Shown piece after piece: positions 1-7,551 of a stretch of 64,000 bases of DNA. Position 1 is the first letter of the stretch, and the number at the start of each line of letters is the position of its first letter. The stretch comes from Adlercreutzia sp. ZJ304 (GTDB taxonomy: Bacteria > Actinomycetota > Coriobacteriia > Coriobacteriales > Eggerthellaceae): contig NZ_JAAKEG010000001.1 of the NCBI RefSeq assembly GCF_011039075.1, positions 1 through 64,000 of the forward strand. Direction: 5' to 3'. The position numbers were made by a program, and so were the translations under genes. The notes under the pieces are model-generated. The model was not told the origin of the DNA and ran no database searches. It saw only the letters and a program-made list of their open reading frames with translations.

Positions 1-28
1 TGATCGGTATTGAGCAGGTAGAATGCTC

Positions 29-1144
29 TTAGGTCAGCGTCCCTTCGCTCATGCGCCCGAGCGCCCATATCCAGCATGCCAACTCGCGCGCAGTGGCCAC
101 GTTGGCCACAACGGGACGCTTATGCAGATCGATGGTGAAGTGCTGCCTTCGATCGACCAGCCGCCTTACGCCTTGCGCCGCATGGTTCGATATCGAGGTC
201 GGCACGGAATCGTCGTAGAGACCGCGCTTCCGCTCCTTGGTGGCACGCGTGTAGTGCCAGCTCGCATCCACGAGGAGCTTCCGCAGATGTGAATTGCCGG
301 CCTTGGTAATGCCACCCCGGCACACATGCTCACCTGACGAGTGCTCCGAAGGGACGAGTCTTAACCATGAGGCGAATGCGCGGGCGGTTTCGAACCGTGA
401 GAACACGCCCGTCTCGACCACCAGGAAAAAAGCGGTCATGGTCTCGATGCCCTTCATGCATCGAAGCGCCTCTACTCGCTCATGCCAGTGTGGCTTCTGC
501 GTGTATTGGCAGATCCTCTTCTCGATCGCCTTCTTCTGAGCTTCTATGTGCCGAACTTGGGAGATGTAATAGTCAAGCGATTCCTGCGCTGCTGCATCAG
601 GAAGCTCTATGCGCCTGATCCATTCCCAGTGGGCGCGTGTCCACGTGCCGCGACGTTTGCCTTCCTCTGTGCATTCGCTCCAGACCCATCCCCAGCGGAT
701 GAGCAGATGCGTCAGGCGATGTTTGGCGCGCGTGAGGTCGTCTCGGATATCTTCCAGCACGCGGGAGAGATTGCGGGCGCCTTCGGTCTCCATATCCGGC
801 ACGAACACTTCCACGATATTGTGCGCCATAAGCTGTCGCGCCAGAAACTCCGCATCACTGCGGTCGTTCTTCTTGCGCTTGTCGGATGCGGGTTTGTGCA
901 TCTTGGAAACTGCCCCGACGATACAATCAACCTCGAGTTCCCGAAGCGAGCGGACAAGGTGGAACCCCGTCACGCCGGACTCCTAAACTGCTTTCGGGGA
1001 TTCGAACTGAAGTATCCAGCTTGCCACTTCCGCAGGTTCATAGCCGAACTTCTGCGAACGAACCTCGCCCGTGATGGAGTCAAGTGCGACCGCAGTGATA
1101 GAACGCGCGTGGACATCAAGACCGATTGAAGTAACATGGTTCAT
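29..1144 (-). pseudogene. IS110-family transposase, interrupted by one in-frame stop
   Basis: Seen: read on the minus strand from ATG at 1144, the frame gives an IS110-type protein of about 371 codons. It has an N-terminal DEDD-type RuvC-like part (start MNHVTSIGLDVHA) and a C-terminal Transposase_20 part (GIETMTAFF, SEHSSGEH, GGITKAGNSHLRK). A TAG at 985-983 falls in the family motif that normally reads like YESGVTGF, here '*ESGVTGF', so Tyr TAT/TAC has probably become TAG. Downstream of the stop the frame is open for another 315 codons, so the inactivation looks recent. An AGGGG Shine-Dalgarno lies 6 nt before the ATG. Known of the family: IS110 enzymes recombine DNA using DEDD and Ser residues and a bridge RNA. 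A restart at GTG 973 would lack the N-terminal catalytic residues. Confidence 0.85.
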
Positions 1145-1290
1145 GGTGAGCCCCTCTCATATATGTGGCAACCTAGCTGGTTGCCGGTTTTGGTTAGACA
1201 GAACCATTATCAGCCTCGACCCACGGTTATATGAATAGACGATATGAAGCAGGGGCTCACAATGTTCTACTCATATCGTCTTATTTTTTG
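1145..1290 (-). ncRNA. Candidate IS110 bridge RNA / structured left end
   Basis: This stretch upstream of the transposase start folds strongly. An 11-bp perfect stem pairs 1237-1247 with 1271-1281 around a 23-nt loop. A 7-bp hairpin (GGCAACC/GGTTGCC) lies at 1167-1185. Ten bases inside the large loop (1251-1260) are exactly complementary to 1146-1155, which contains the transposase Shine-Dalgarno. IS110 elements are known to make a bridge RNA from the noncoding end next to the transposase. That this is such an RNA is inferred from position and structure; the loops and element ends were not defined. Confidence 0.4.
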
Positions 1291-1355
1291 AATGCTGTTA
1301 GCGGAGACATTTTGTACGGTGAAAGGTATGGATACACCCGGGGGCGTGTTATGGC

Positions 1356-1384
1356 TTGACACCCGGTTTTCTCTAACGTATCAT
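1356..1384 (+). promoter_or_regulatory. Strong sigma-70-type promoter for the tRNA/tuf region
   Basis: A perfect -35 TTGACA (1356-1361), a 17-nt spacer and a -10 TATCAT (1379-1384). It lies between the broken IS110 element and the tRNA-Tyr gene and reads toward tRNA-Tyr, tRNA-Thr, tRNA-Met and tuf. Confidence 0.7.
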
Positions 1385-1430
1385 TCATTCGCTTGGTTTG
1401 TTGCTCAGTTGTAACTTTCCGGGCGGCAGC

Positions 1431-1465
1431 TTGAAAATTACACATGAATTTTCAAACGCTTTTTG
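1431..1465 (+). terminator. AT-rich hairpin with T-run in the leader
   Basis: A 9-bp stem (1431-1439 with 1447-1455) and a 7-nt loop, followed by ACGCTTTTT. It lies about 45 bp after the promoter at 1356-1384 and before tRNA-Tyr, so it would act as an attenuator or early terminator of that transcript, or it could end an older unit. The stem is AT-rich and weak. Confidence 0.4.
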
Positions 1466-1473
1466 CTTGTACG

Positions 1474-1633
1474 GCACAAGATGTGCTGTGCAGGATTAAT
1501 TTTTTTGAACCTGCACAGTGCGGCTTGGGCAAGGAAAGCCAATGCGTATACGAGGGAGCAGCCTTGAGTGCTGTGACCGAGAATACGGCATTGAGCTTGA
1601 CGAAGCACAAGATGTGCTGTGCAGGTTCAAAAA
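1474..1633 (+). repeat. Direct and inverted repeats upstream of tRNA-Tyr
   Basis: A 21-bp sequence occurs twice as a direct repeat (1474-1494 and 1605-1625); each copy holds a small GCACA/TGTGC hairpin. The segment 1502-1518 is the exact reverse complement of 1617-1633 (17 bp), and 1486-1494 pairs with 1510-1518. The second copy abuts tRNA-Tyr. Together with the leader this accounts for 1291-1633, which has no convincing gene. Confidence 0.6.
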
Positions 1634-1718
1634 GGGCGTGTGCCCGAGTGGTTAAAGGGGACGGGCTGTAAACCCGTTGGCTATGCCTACCTAGGTTCGA
1701 ATCCTAGCGCGCCCACCA
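1634..1718 (+). tRNA. tRNA-Tyr (GTA)
   Basis: An acceptor stem of GGGCGTG pairs with CGCGCCC, the anticodon loop is CTGTAAA (GTA), the T-arm contains GGTTCGAATCC, and the gene encodes CCA. The 85-nt length fits a class II tRNA with an extended variable arm. Confidence 0.95.
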
Positions 1719-1791
1719 TTTTCTTTTGAGCCTTTTAGGTGCGCATGATGCAAAGTCTGACGCAACATGTGTGCATAAAAGCGGTCAAATT

Positions 1792-1867
1792 GCCTGTGTA
1801 GCTCAGTCGGTAGAGCACTTCGTTGGTAACGAAGAGGTCACCGGTTCAAGTCCGGTCGCAGGCTCCA
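1792..1867 (+). tRNA. tRNA-Thr (GGT)
   Basis: The acceptor stem GCCTGTG/CGCAGGC, anticodon loop TTGGTAA (GGT) on a CTTCG/CGAAG stem, T-loop GTTCAAGTC and an encoded CCA are all present. Confidence 0.95.
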
Positions 1868-1897
1868 TTAAATCTGCAATTATAAAGAGATTAAAAT

Positions 1898-1974
1898 GGC
1901 GGTGTAGCTCAGTTGGTCAGAGCACACGGTTCATACCCGTGGCGTCACTGGTTCAAATCCAGTCACCGCTACCA
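1898..1974 (+). tRNA. tRNA-Met (CAT), elongator type
   Basis: The anticodon loop is TTCATAC (CAT) on a CACGG/CCGTG stem, with an encoded CCA. The stem lacks the three G-C pairs of initiator tRNA, so an elongator is likely. The first acceptor pair is a G-U wobble. A tRNA-Ile2 read as CAT cannot be fully excluded. Confidence 0.9.
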
Positions 1975-2040
1975 AGAAAGCCCGCGTCCGCTAAGGACGC
2001 GTTCCTATGTAAAGTACAGAATTTCCTACAAGGAGGAAAA

Positions 2041-3243
2041 ATGTCAAAGGAAAAATTTGAGCGTTCCAAGCCGCATGTTAACATCGGCACGATTGGTCAC
2101 GTCGACCACGGCAAGACCACGCTGACAGCAGCTATCTCCAAGACGCTTTCTTCCAATGATGGTAGCCATGGCACTGCTAAGGCTGACTTCACCGCATTTG
2201 AAGATATCGACAAGGCTCCTGAAGAGCGCGAGCGCGGCATAACCATTTCTATTGCTCACATCGAATACGAAACAGACACTCGTCACTATGCTCATGTTGA
2301 CTGCCCCGGTCATGCTGACTATGTAAAGAACATGATTACCGGTGCTGCTCAGATGGACGGTGCAATACTTGTTATTGCTGCTACTGACGGTCCAATGGCT
2401 CAAACTCGTGAGCACATCCTGCTTGCTCGTCAGGTAGGCGTGCCTTACATCGTAGTCTTCCTGAACAAGTGCGATATGGTTGACGACGAAGAGCTTATCG
2501 AACTTGTTGAGATGGAAGTTCGTGAACTGCTTGACAGCTATGAATTCCCGGGAGACGACACCCCGATTATTCGCGGCTCTGCTCTTAAAGCTCTTGAGGG
2601 CGACAAGGACGCACAGGACAAAGTTTGGGAGCTTATGGATGCTGTAGATTCCTACATCCCCACTCCCGAGCGCGATGTAGACAAGCCATTCCTGATGGCT
2701 GTAGAGGACACCATGACAATTACTGGTCGTGGTACTGTTGCTACTGGTCGTGTAGAGCGCGGCGTTCTTCACATGAACGACCCGGTAGAAATCGTTGGTA
2801 TTAAAGAGACTCAGGAAACTGTTTGCACTGGCATTGAGATGTTCCGCAAGCTGCTTGATGAGGCTCAGGCTGGCGACAACATCGGTGTTCTACTTCGCGG
2901 TATTAAACGTGAAGACATCGAGCGTGGTCAGGTTCTTTGCAAGCCCGGCAGTGTGACACCGCACACCGAGTTTGAGGGTCAGGTATACATCCTAACTAAG
3001 GAGGAAGGCGGACGTCACACTCCATTCTTCGATGGTTATCGCCCGCAGTTCTACTTCCGTACCACCGACATTACTGGTGTAGCTCACCTGCCCGAGGGCA
3101 CCGAGATGGTTATGCCCGGTGACAACGTAACTATTACTGGCGAGCTGATTCACCCGGTAGCTATGGAAGAGGGTCTGAAGTTTGCTATCCGTGAGGGTGG
3201 TCGTACCGTTGGCTCTGGTCGCGTTACTAAGATCATCAAATAA
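2041..3243 (+). CDS. tuf: Translation elongation factor EF-Tu
   Basis: EF-Tu is a GTPase that delivers aminoacyl-tRNA to the ribosome. The 400-residue protein has the family length and all G motifs: the P-loop GHVDHGKT (19-26), switch region with [13 protein letters not shown], and NKCD. The C-terminal barrel domains are complete, ending VTKIIK. The start ATG at 2041 follows AAGGAGGAAAA, an excellent ribosome binding site; the frame is open further upstream across tRNA genes, which is not coding. It sits after three tRNA genes and is followed by a long hairpin at 3259-3292. Separation from fusA/rpsG and linkage to tRNAs and rpmG-secE-nusG is the usual tufB-like arrangement. Confidence 0.98.
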   Translation: MSKEKFERSKPHVNIGTIGHVDHGKTTLTAAISKTLSSNDGSHGTAKADFTAFEDIDKAPEERERGITISIAHIEYETDTRHYAHVDCPGHADYVKNMITGAAQMDGAILVIAATDGPMAQTREHILLARQVGVPYIVVFLNKCDMVDDEELIELVEMEVRELLDSYEFPGDDTPIIRGSALKALEGDKDAQDKVWELMDAVDSYIPTPERDVDKPFLMAVEDTMTITGRGTVATGRVERGVLHMNDPVEIVGIKETQETVCTGIEMFRKLLDEAQAGDNIGVLLRGIKREDIERGQVLCKPGSVTPHTEFEGQVYILTKEEGGRHTPFFDGYRPQFYFRTTDITGVAHLPEGTEMVMPGDNVTITGELIHPVAMEEGLKFAIREGGRTVGSGRVTKIIK

Positions 3244-3258
3244 CAACGTATAACGAGA

Positions 3259-3292
3259 AATCGGGTCGTAATTTTAGAATTGCGACCCGATT
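3259..3292 (+). terminator. Hairpin terminator after tuf
   Basis: A 15-bp stem with one G-U pair (3259-3273 with 3278-3292) and a 4-nt loop starts 15 bases past the tuf stop. No clear T-run follows, so it may act as an mRNA-stabilising or Rho-assisted end. Confidence 0.6.
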
Positions 3293-3305
3293 CTGCAGAT
3301 TCATG

Positions 3306-3313
3306 TGTATAAT
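3306..3313 (+). promoter_or_regulatory. -10 element upstream of rpmG
   Basis: A perfect TATAAT (3308-3313) preceded by TG lies 37 nt before the rpmG start and after the tuf hairpin. No good -35 is visible. Confidence 0.45.
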
Positions 3314-3350
3314 CGCAAGCTTGCGATAAGATTGCGTAAAAGGAGTATTC

Positions 3351-3500
3351 ATGCGAACGTTGGTCACGATGGCGTGCACGGACTGCAAGCGCCGTAACTA
3401 CACGACCACGAAGAACAAGCAGAATAATCCCGAACGCTTAGAGTTCAAGAAGTACTGCAAGTGGTGTCGTAGCCATACAGTACATCGCGAGACTCGTTAG
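3351..3500 (+). CDS. rpmG: 50S ribosomal protein L33
   Basis: A 49-residue L33 translated from ATG 3351, preceded by AAAGGAG. It has the zinc-binding form of the protein with two Cys pairs, C9-x2-C12 and C36-x2-C39 (CTDC and CKWC), and the basic core typical of L33. It lies between tuf and tRNA-Trp and just ahead of secE-nusG, the common bacterial order. L33 sits near the E site of the large subunit. The C+ form needs zinc; whether a cysteine-free paralogue exists elsewhere cannot be told from this window. Confidence 0.95.
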   Translation: MRTLVTMACTDCKRRNYTTTKNKQNNPERLEFKKYCKWCRSHTVHRETR

Positions 3501-3529
3501 TGTGAAGGATTTTTTTGTAGACAGGCAAT

Positions 3530-3606
3530 AGGCCAGTAGCTCCAATTGGTAGAGCGGCGGTCTCCAAAACCGCATGTTGGGGGTTCGAGTCCCTCCTGGC
3601 CTGCCA
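3530..3606 (+). tRNA. tRNA-Trp (CCA)
   Basis: The acceptor stem AGGCCAG/CTGGCCT, anticodon loop CTCCAAA (CCA), T-arm GGGGGTTCGAGTCC and an encoded terminal CCA are present. Placement between rpmG and secE is the usual one. Confidence 0.96.
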
Positions 3607-3714
3607 GCTTGCATCACGAGCAGCTTGAGGGCTGCTTGTTTGGCGTTATGAGACGGCTTCGAAGTGCAGTCGCGAAGACGTTTTCCATAAAAAGACTGCA
3701 AAGCAGAGGAACAC

Positions 3715-4389
3715 ATGGCTAAGAAATCGAAAACCCAAAAGGCAAAGGCATCGGCTGCACGTCAAGCTAAGAAGGCTGAACGTGAGCAGGAGTCTATTGA
3801 GGCTTCGGAAAATACAAAGCCTGAAACCGAACAAGCTGCTGAAAGCGGTGCAAAGAAACGTGGTCTTTTGAAGAAGGACAGCACCGAGGAAAGCAAGCCT
3901 GAGAAGTCGAAAGCGGCTTCAAAGGGTTCCGATATAAAAAAGGCAGACAAACCGAAGAAGAAGCATTTTCAATTCCTTCGCGATGTGCGAGCAGAGATGA
4001 AAAGGGTTACGTGGCCTACAAAAAAAGATGTGGGTCAGTGGACTGTCGTTGTTGTTGCAGCACTAGTTTTCTTCGGTGCCTATGTAGCCATCCTTGATAA
4101 TTTAATTATTACTCCGGCACTTATTGGTGTATCTAGCATCGAGGCGCCAGAAGTAAGTAATGAATTAGACAATACTGGTGGCGGCGGTAATGTTGGTTTG
4201 AATGTTAGCGATGGTTCAGACCAAGGCGCAAGCTCTGATGCTACTTCCGAAGGCGAAACTAGCGAAACTCAGGATGCATCTGCTGCCCCTGAATCTGATC
4301 AGGGTGCAACTGAGGGCACAAGCGAAGGCGATTCCGGTGCAGAGGCACCCGGAGCCGCAACGGATAGCGAATCTTCTCAGGAAGGCTAA
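3715..4389 (+). CDS. secE: Preprotein translocase subunit SecE with long extensions
   Basis: SecE clamps SecY in the plasma-membrane translocon. The core is at residues 81-140: an amphipathic helix with the signature RAEMKRVTWPTKKD and one membrane helix (about 109-130). At 224 residues it is far longer than the 60-80 residues common in single-helix SecE. The first 80 residues are a Lys/Glu/Ala-rich cytoplasmic arm. The last 80 or so are rich in Ser, Gly, Glu and Asp and would lie outside the membrane. It is followed 2 nt later by nusG, the standard pairing. The start ATG 3715 follows AGAGGAAC. The function of the tails is unknown. Confidence 0.93.
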   Translation: MAKKSKTQKAKASAARQAKKAEREQESIEASENTKPETEQAAESGAKKRGLLKKDSTEESKPEKSKAASKGSDIKKADKPKKKHFQFLRDVRAEMKRVTWPTKKDVGQWTVVVVAALVFFGAYVAILDNLIITPALIGVSSIEAPEVSNELDNTGGGGNVGLNVSDGSDQGASSDATSEGETSETQDASAAPESDQGATEGTSEGDSGAEAPGAATDSESSQEG

Positions 4390-4391
4390 GC

Positions 4392-4922
4392 ATGTCTAAA
4401 AAATGGTATGTGCTACACACCTATTCCGGATACGAGAATAAGGTAAAGAACAACCTTCTGACACGTGTTGAGACTATGGGTCTTGAGAACAACGTATTCA
4501 AGGTTGAAATACCTACTGAGCGAGTTGCCGAAATACGTGATGGTGGTCGTCGCAAAGAGACTGAGAAAAAAGTTTTTCCGGGTTATGTTTTGGTGAAAAT
4601 GGAAATGGACGACCGCAGTTGGGCGGCTGTCCGTAATACTCCCGGAGTAACTGGTTTTGTGGGTAGTCAGGGCAACCCAAGCCCTCTTACTCGCGAAGAG
4701 TACAATAAGATTATGAAACGTACTAGCCAAGATACTCCAAAGCGTACATCTACTACTCTTGAGGAAGGTCAATCGGTACATGTTACCGACGGTCCTCTGA
4801 AAGATTTTGATGGTATTGTGGCAGAAGTAATGCCCGATGCCGGGAAAGTACGCGTTATGGTTTCCATCTTTGGTCGTGAAACTCCTGTGGAGCTTACATT
4901 TGATCAGGTGGCAAGAATTTAA
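4392..4922 (+). CDS. nusG: Transcription termination/antitermination factor NusG
   Basis: NusG binds RNA polymerase and links it to Rho or the ribosome. The 176-residue protein has the NGN domain (KKWYVLHTYSGYE at the N-terminus, PGYVLVKM, NTPGVTGFVG) and a C-terminal KOW domain (DGPLKDFDGIVAEV). The length is the ordinary bacterial one without the N-terminal extension common in many actinobacteria. The start ATG at 4392 is 2 nt after the secE stop, so the two are cotranslated. Confidence 0.97.
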   Translation: MSKKWYVLHTYSGYENKVKNNLLTRVETMGLENNVFKVEIPTERVAEIRDGGRRKETEKKVFPGYVLVKMEMDDRSWAAVRNTPGVTGFVGSQGNPSPLTREEYNKIMKRTSQDTPKRTSTTLEEGQSVHVTDGPLKDFDGIVAEVMPDAGKVRVMVSIFGRETPVELTFDQVARI

Positions 4923-5023
4923 GGTTGAATATTCAGCGTGGTCGTGCCCTAGTGGACAGGGGCTTCTCGCGGCGACGCAGACTATAGATTTGTATTAACG
5001 ATAAACGAGTTAAGGAACTAAAA

Positions 5024-5536
5024 ATGGCTGACAAGAAAGTTACTGGCTTCATAAAGCTTCAGATTCCGGCTGGTCAGGCTAACCCTGCTCCTCCGGTTGG
5101 TCCTGCACTTGGCGCCCAAGGCGTTAACATTATGCAATTCTGCCAATCATTCAATGCGCAAACGCAAGATCAGACTGGCACTATTATTCCTGTTGAGATT
5201 ACGGTATACGAAGACAAGTCTTTCACTTTCATAACAAAGACTCCTCCGGCTGCTGTTCTTATTAAGGAAAAGCTGGGTATTGAGCATGGTGCTGGTATTC
5301 CGCAACTGCAAAATGTAGGCACACTGACCGATGCACAGCTGACTGAAATTGCTGAAATCAAACTTCCCGATCTGAATGCAAACGATATAGATGCTGCAAA
5401 AGAAATTATTGCTGGTACTGCGCGTTCAATGGGCGTGCGCATTGAGGGTCGCGAAATGAAGAAAAAGTACGAAGTAACTCGTAAGTTGGCAGCTCTTTTG
5501 AAGGGCGAATCTGTAGACGATGGTGCTTCGGCATAG
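5024..5536 (+). CDS. rplK: 50S ribosomal protein L11 with C-terminal extension
   Basis: L11 forms the GTPase-associated centre with 23S rRNA. The N-terminal domain carries the expected [18 protein letters not shown] loop and the C-terminal RNA-binding domain ends in GTARSMGV around residue 138, where most L11 proteins stop. Here about 32 more residues follow (basic first half, [14 protein letters not shown], then acidic). The start ATG 5024 follows AAGGAACT. The next gene is rplA, the usual partner. The preceding 100 nt contain a GC-rich hairpin that might be a leader for L1 autoregulation, which is inference. Confidence 0.96.
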   Translation: MADKKVTGFIKLQIPAGQANPAPPVGPALGAQGVNIMQFCQSFNAQTQDQTGTIIPVEITVYEDKSFTFITKTPPAAVLIKEKLGIEHGAGIPQLQNVGTLTDAQLTEIAEIKLPDLNANDIDAAKEIIAGTARSMGVRIEGREMKKKYEVTRKLAALLKGESVDDGASA

Positions 5537-5618
5537 TAGGGTTAATGTAACGCAAGTGCGTTGCGTACATATGAAGTGGAAGGGTTCTGCCCGCCATTAC
5601 CACGAAAGGGATTAAAAA

Positions 5619-6329
5619 ATGGCTAAGAAATCAAAGAAGTACAAGGCAGCAGTTGCTAGCGTTCCTGCAGAGGAGCTTACACCGCTAGAAGCGATGAAAA
5701 CTGTTAAGGAAATTGCTACTGCCAATTTTGATGAAACTGTAACAGGCGACTTTCGTTTGGGCATCGATACCCGTCAAGCCGATCAACAGCTGCGCGGTAC
5801 GGTTAGTCTTCCGAATGGCTCTGGCAAGACTGTGCGTGTTGCGGTTTTTGCTGAAGGCGATGCGGCTAAGGCTGCACAAGAGGCTGGTGCCGATATCGTG
5901 GGTACCGACGAGTTAACCGAACAGATCAATCGCGGCGAGTTTAATTTTGATGCTGCTGTTGCTACGCCCGATCAGATGGGTAAAGTTGGCAAGCTTGGTA
6001 AGGTGCTTGGTCCGCGCGGTCTTATGCCGAACCCGAAGTTGGGTACTGTTACCAACGATGTTGTTAAGGCTATCAATGAACTTAAAGGTGGTCGCGTTGA
6101 GTATCGCGCCGACCGTTTTGGCATTGTGCATGTTGTGCTCGGTAAGGTTAGCTTTACCGCTGAGGCTCTTGCTGAAAACTATGGCGCTGTATACGATGAG
6201 ATTATACGTATGAAGCCTGCAGCTGCTAAGGGCAAGTATGTAAAGTCGATTGCAGTATCTTCAACCATGAGCCCCGGTGTTCGCGTTGATTCTAGTGTGC
6301 AGCGTGCATATACGGAAAGCGCTGAATAG
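5619..6329 (+). CDS. rplA: 50S ribosomal protein L1
   Basis: L1 builds the mobile stalk at the ribosomal E site and in many bacteria represses its own operon. The 236-residue protein is the usual length and carries the L1 signature [14 protein letters not shown] and the paired KSKKYK N-terminus. The start ATG at 5619 follows GAAAGGG. It ends the rplK-rplA unit: a strong hairpin terminator follows at 6393. The rplJ-rplL pair that often comes next is absent here. Confidence 0.97.
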   Translation: MAKKSKKYKAAVASVPAEELTPLEAMKTVKEIATANFDETVTGDFRLGIDTRQADQQLRGTVSLPNGSGKTVRVAVFAEGDAAKAAQEAGADIVGTDELTEQINRGEFNFDAAVATPDQMGKVGKLGKVLGPRGLMPNPKLGTVTNDVVKAINELKGGRVEYRADRFGIVHVVLGKVSFTAEALAENYGAVYDEIIRMKPAAAKGKYVKSIAVSSTMSPGVRVDSSVQRAYTESAE

Positions 6330-6392
6330 TCAGCCATATAGCGCGAAAGTATATGAGCCTGAAAAGGTAGCAAAGACATAACGGATTATCAG

Positions 6393-6420
6393 AAGGTCGC
6401 AGATGTTTGCGACCTTTTGT
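6393..6420 (+). terminator. Rho-independent terminator after rplA
   Basis: A 9-bp perfect stem AAGGTCGCA/TGCGACCTT with a 6-nt loop, followed by TTGTT, 64 nt past the rplA stop. Confidence 0.85.
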
Positions 6421-6470
6421 TATGATAGGCATATAGGCAGCTATTGCAAAACAAACATACAAGGAGCCTA

Positions 6471-7505
6471 ATGGATCGCAAATCTTCAAGCGACAACAGA
6501 TTCGCACTTCTCATAGATGCAGATAATGTTTCAGCACGTTATATCAAGCCGATTCTTGATGAATTATCAAAATATGGAACCGTTACAGTAAAGCGTATAT
6601 ATGGCGATTGGACGCTTCCACTGCACTCTAAATGGAAAGATGCATTGCTGGAAAATTCAATAATGCCCATCCAGCAATTTGGCTATACGCAGGGCAAGAA
6701 TGCAACTGATTCAGCCATGATAATCGATGCTATGGATTTGCTTTACGGCGAGAACTTGGATGGGTTTTGTATTGTAAGCAGCGATTCTGATTTTACGCGT
6801 TTGGCAGGTCGTCTGCGAGAGAGTGGTCTTACTGTAATTGGTATGGGCGAAAAGAAAACACCAACTCCTTTTAGGCGCGCTTGTGACGTTTTTACAAATT
6901 TGGAATTGCTGGCTGGTCCTAGCTCTAAGCAGGGCGGCGTAATGCATAAACAAGATGTTGAACAAGCGGTTGTTGATATTATTACCGAAAATCTGAACAA
7001 CGGAAAAGCTACAGGACTTGGCGAAGTGGGTAGCCGTATGTTGAAGCGCTATCCCGACTTTGACGTGCGAAACTATGGCACGAATTTGCTTAGTAAGCTG
7101 CTGGACGAATTCGACCGCGTCAAGATAACAAAAGACCATAGCAATGTTACTGTTGAATTAGTAGAAAGCACTAAGCCTGAAAGTACGGCTGAATATAGCG
7201 AAGACATATCGGATGACGACACGAAAAAGGAACCAGATGAGCGCAAACGCGCGCGCCGTCGCCGCTCGCGTAAGATAATGGCGGAACAAGAAGAAACTCC
7301 ACAAGCATATATTTATAAGTTGGTACGTGAATCTGGCACAGAAGGAATTCCGCTTGCGTCGCTTGGCAATAAAGTTCGCGATCGTTTCAAAGATTTCAAA
7401 GTGCGAGATTTAGGTTTTGCCCAGATGCGGCGCTATGTTGCCAGCGTGGGCGATTTTGAAATAATGAAAGAAGGTCGTTCAATTAAAGTGCGATTAGCGC
7501 AGTAA
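6471..7505 (+). CDS. NYN-domain nuclease with C-terminal LOTUS/OST-HTH domain
   Basis: Residues about 10-150 form a NYN (PIN-like) ribonuclease fold with the acidic residues expected for metal binding: LLIDADN (D16, D18), DSAMIIDAMD, and VSSDSDF. The middle is charged and basic (RKRARRRRSRK). Two winged-helix stretches, near 160-235 and 275-344, resemble OST-HTH/LOTUS domains, which bind RNA. Known family members (LabA/Limkain type) are thought to cut or regulate RNA; the target here is unknown. The ATG at 6471 follows AAGGAG at 6461 and was preferred over an upstream ATG at 6444 that lacks a ribosome binding site. It stands alone between rplA and an antiporter gene. Confidence 0.85.
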   Translation: MDRKSSSDNRFALLIDADNVSARYIKPILDELSKYGTVTVKRIYGDWTLPLHSKWKDALLENSIMPIQQFGYTQGKNATDSAMIIDAMDLLYGENLDGFCIVSSDSDFTRLAGRLRESGLTVIGMGEKKTPTPFRRACDVFTNLELLAGPSSKQGGVMHKQDVEQAVVDIITENLNNGKATGLGEVGSRMLKRYPDFDVRNYGTNLLSKLLDEFDRVKITKDHSNVTVELVESTKPESTAEYSEDISDDDTKKEPDERKRARRRRSRKIMAEQEETPQAYIYKLVRESGTEGIPLASLGNKVRDRFKDFKVRDLGFAQMRRYVASVGDFEIMKEGRSIKVRLAQ

Positions 7506-7551
7506 GTAATTATTCCAAAATATTATTCGAATTTATCGAGAGGAGAAATGC

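Noticed and set aside
482-1129. Long open frame on the plus strand across the IS110 gene
   Set aside because: It is antisense to a recognisable transposase, has no family resemblance and no ribosome binding site.
1444-1671. 75-codon open frame upstream of tRNA-Tyr
   Set aside because: It runs into the tRNA gene and through the repeats; no ribosome binding site or family.
1726-2040. Upstream extension of the tuf frame
   Set aside because: It covers two tRNA genes; the real start at 2041 has an excellent ribosome binding site and the family N-terminus.
2044-2772. 242-codon open frame antisense to tuf
   Set aside because: It mirrors the conserved tuf codons; no recognisable product.
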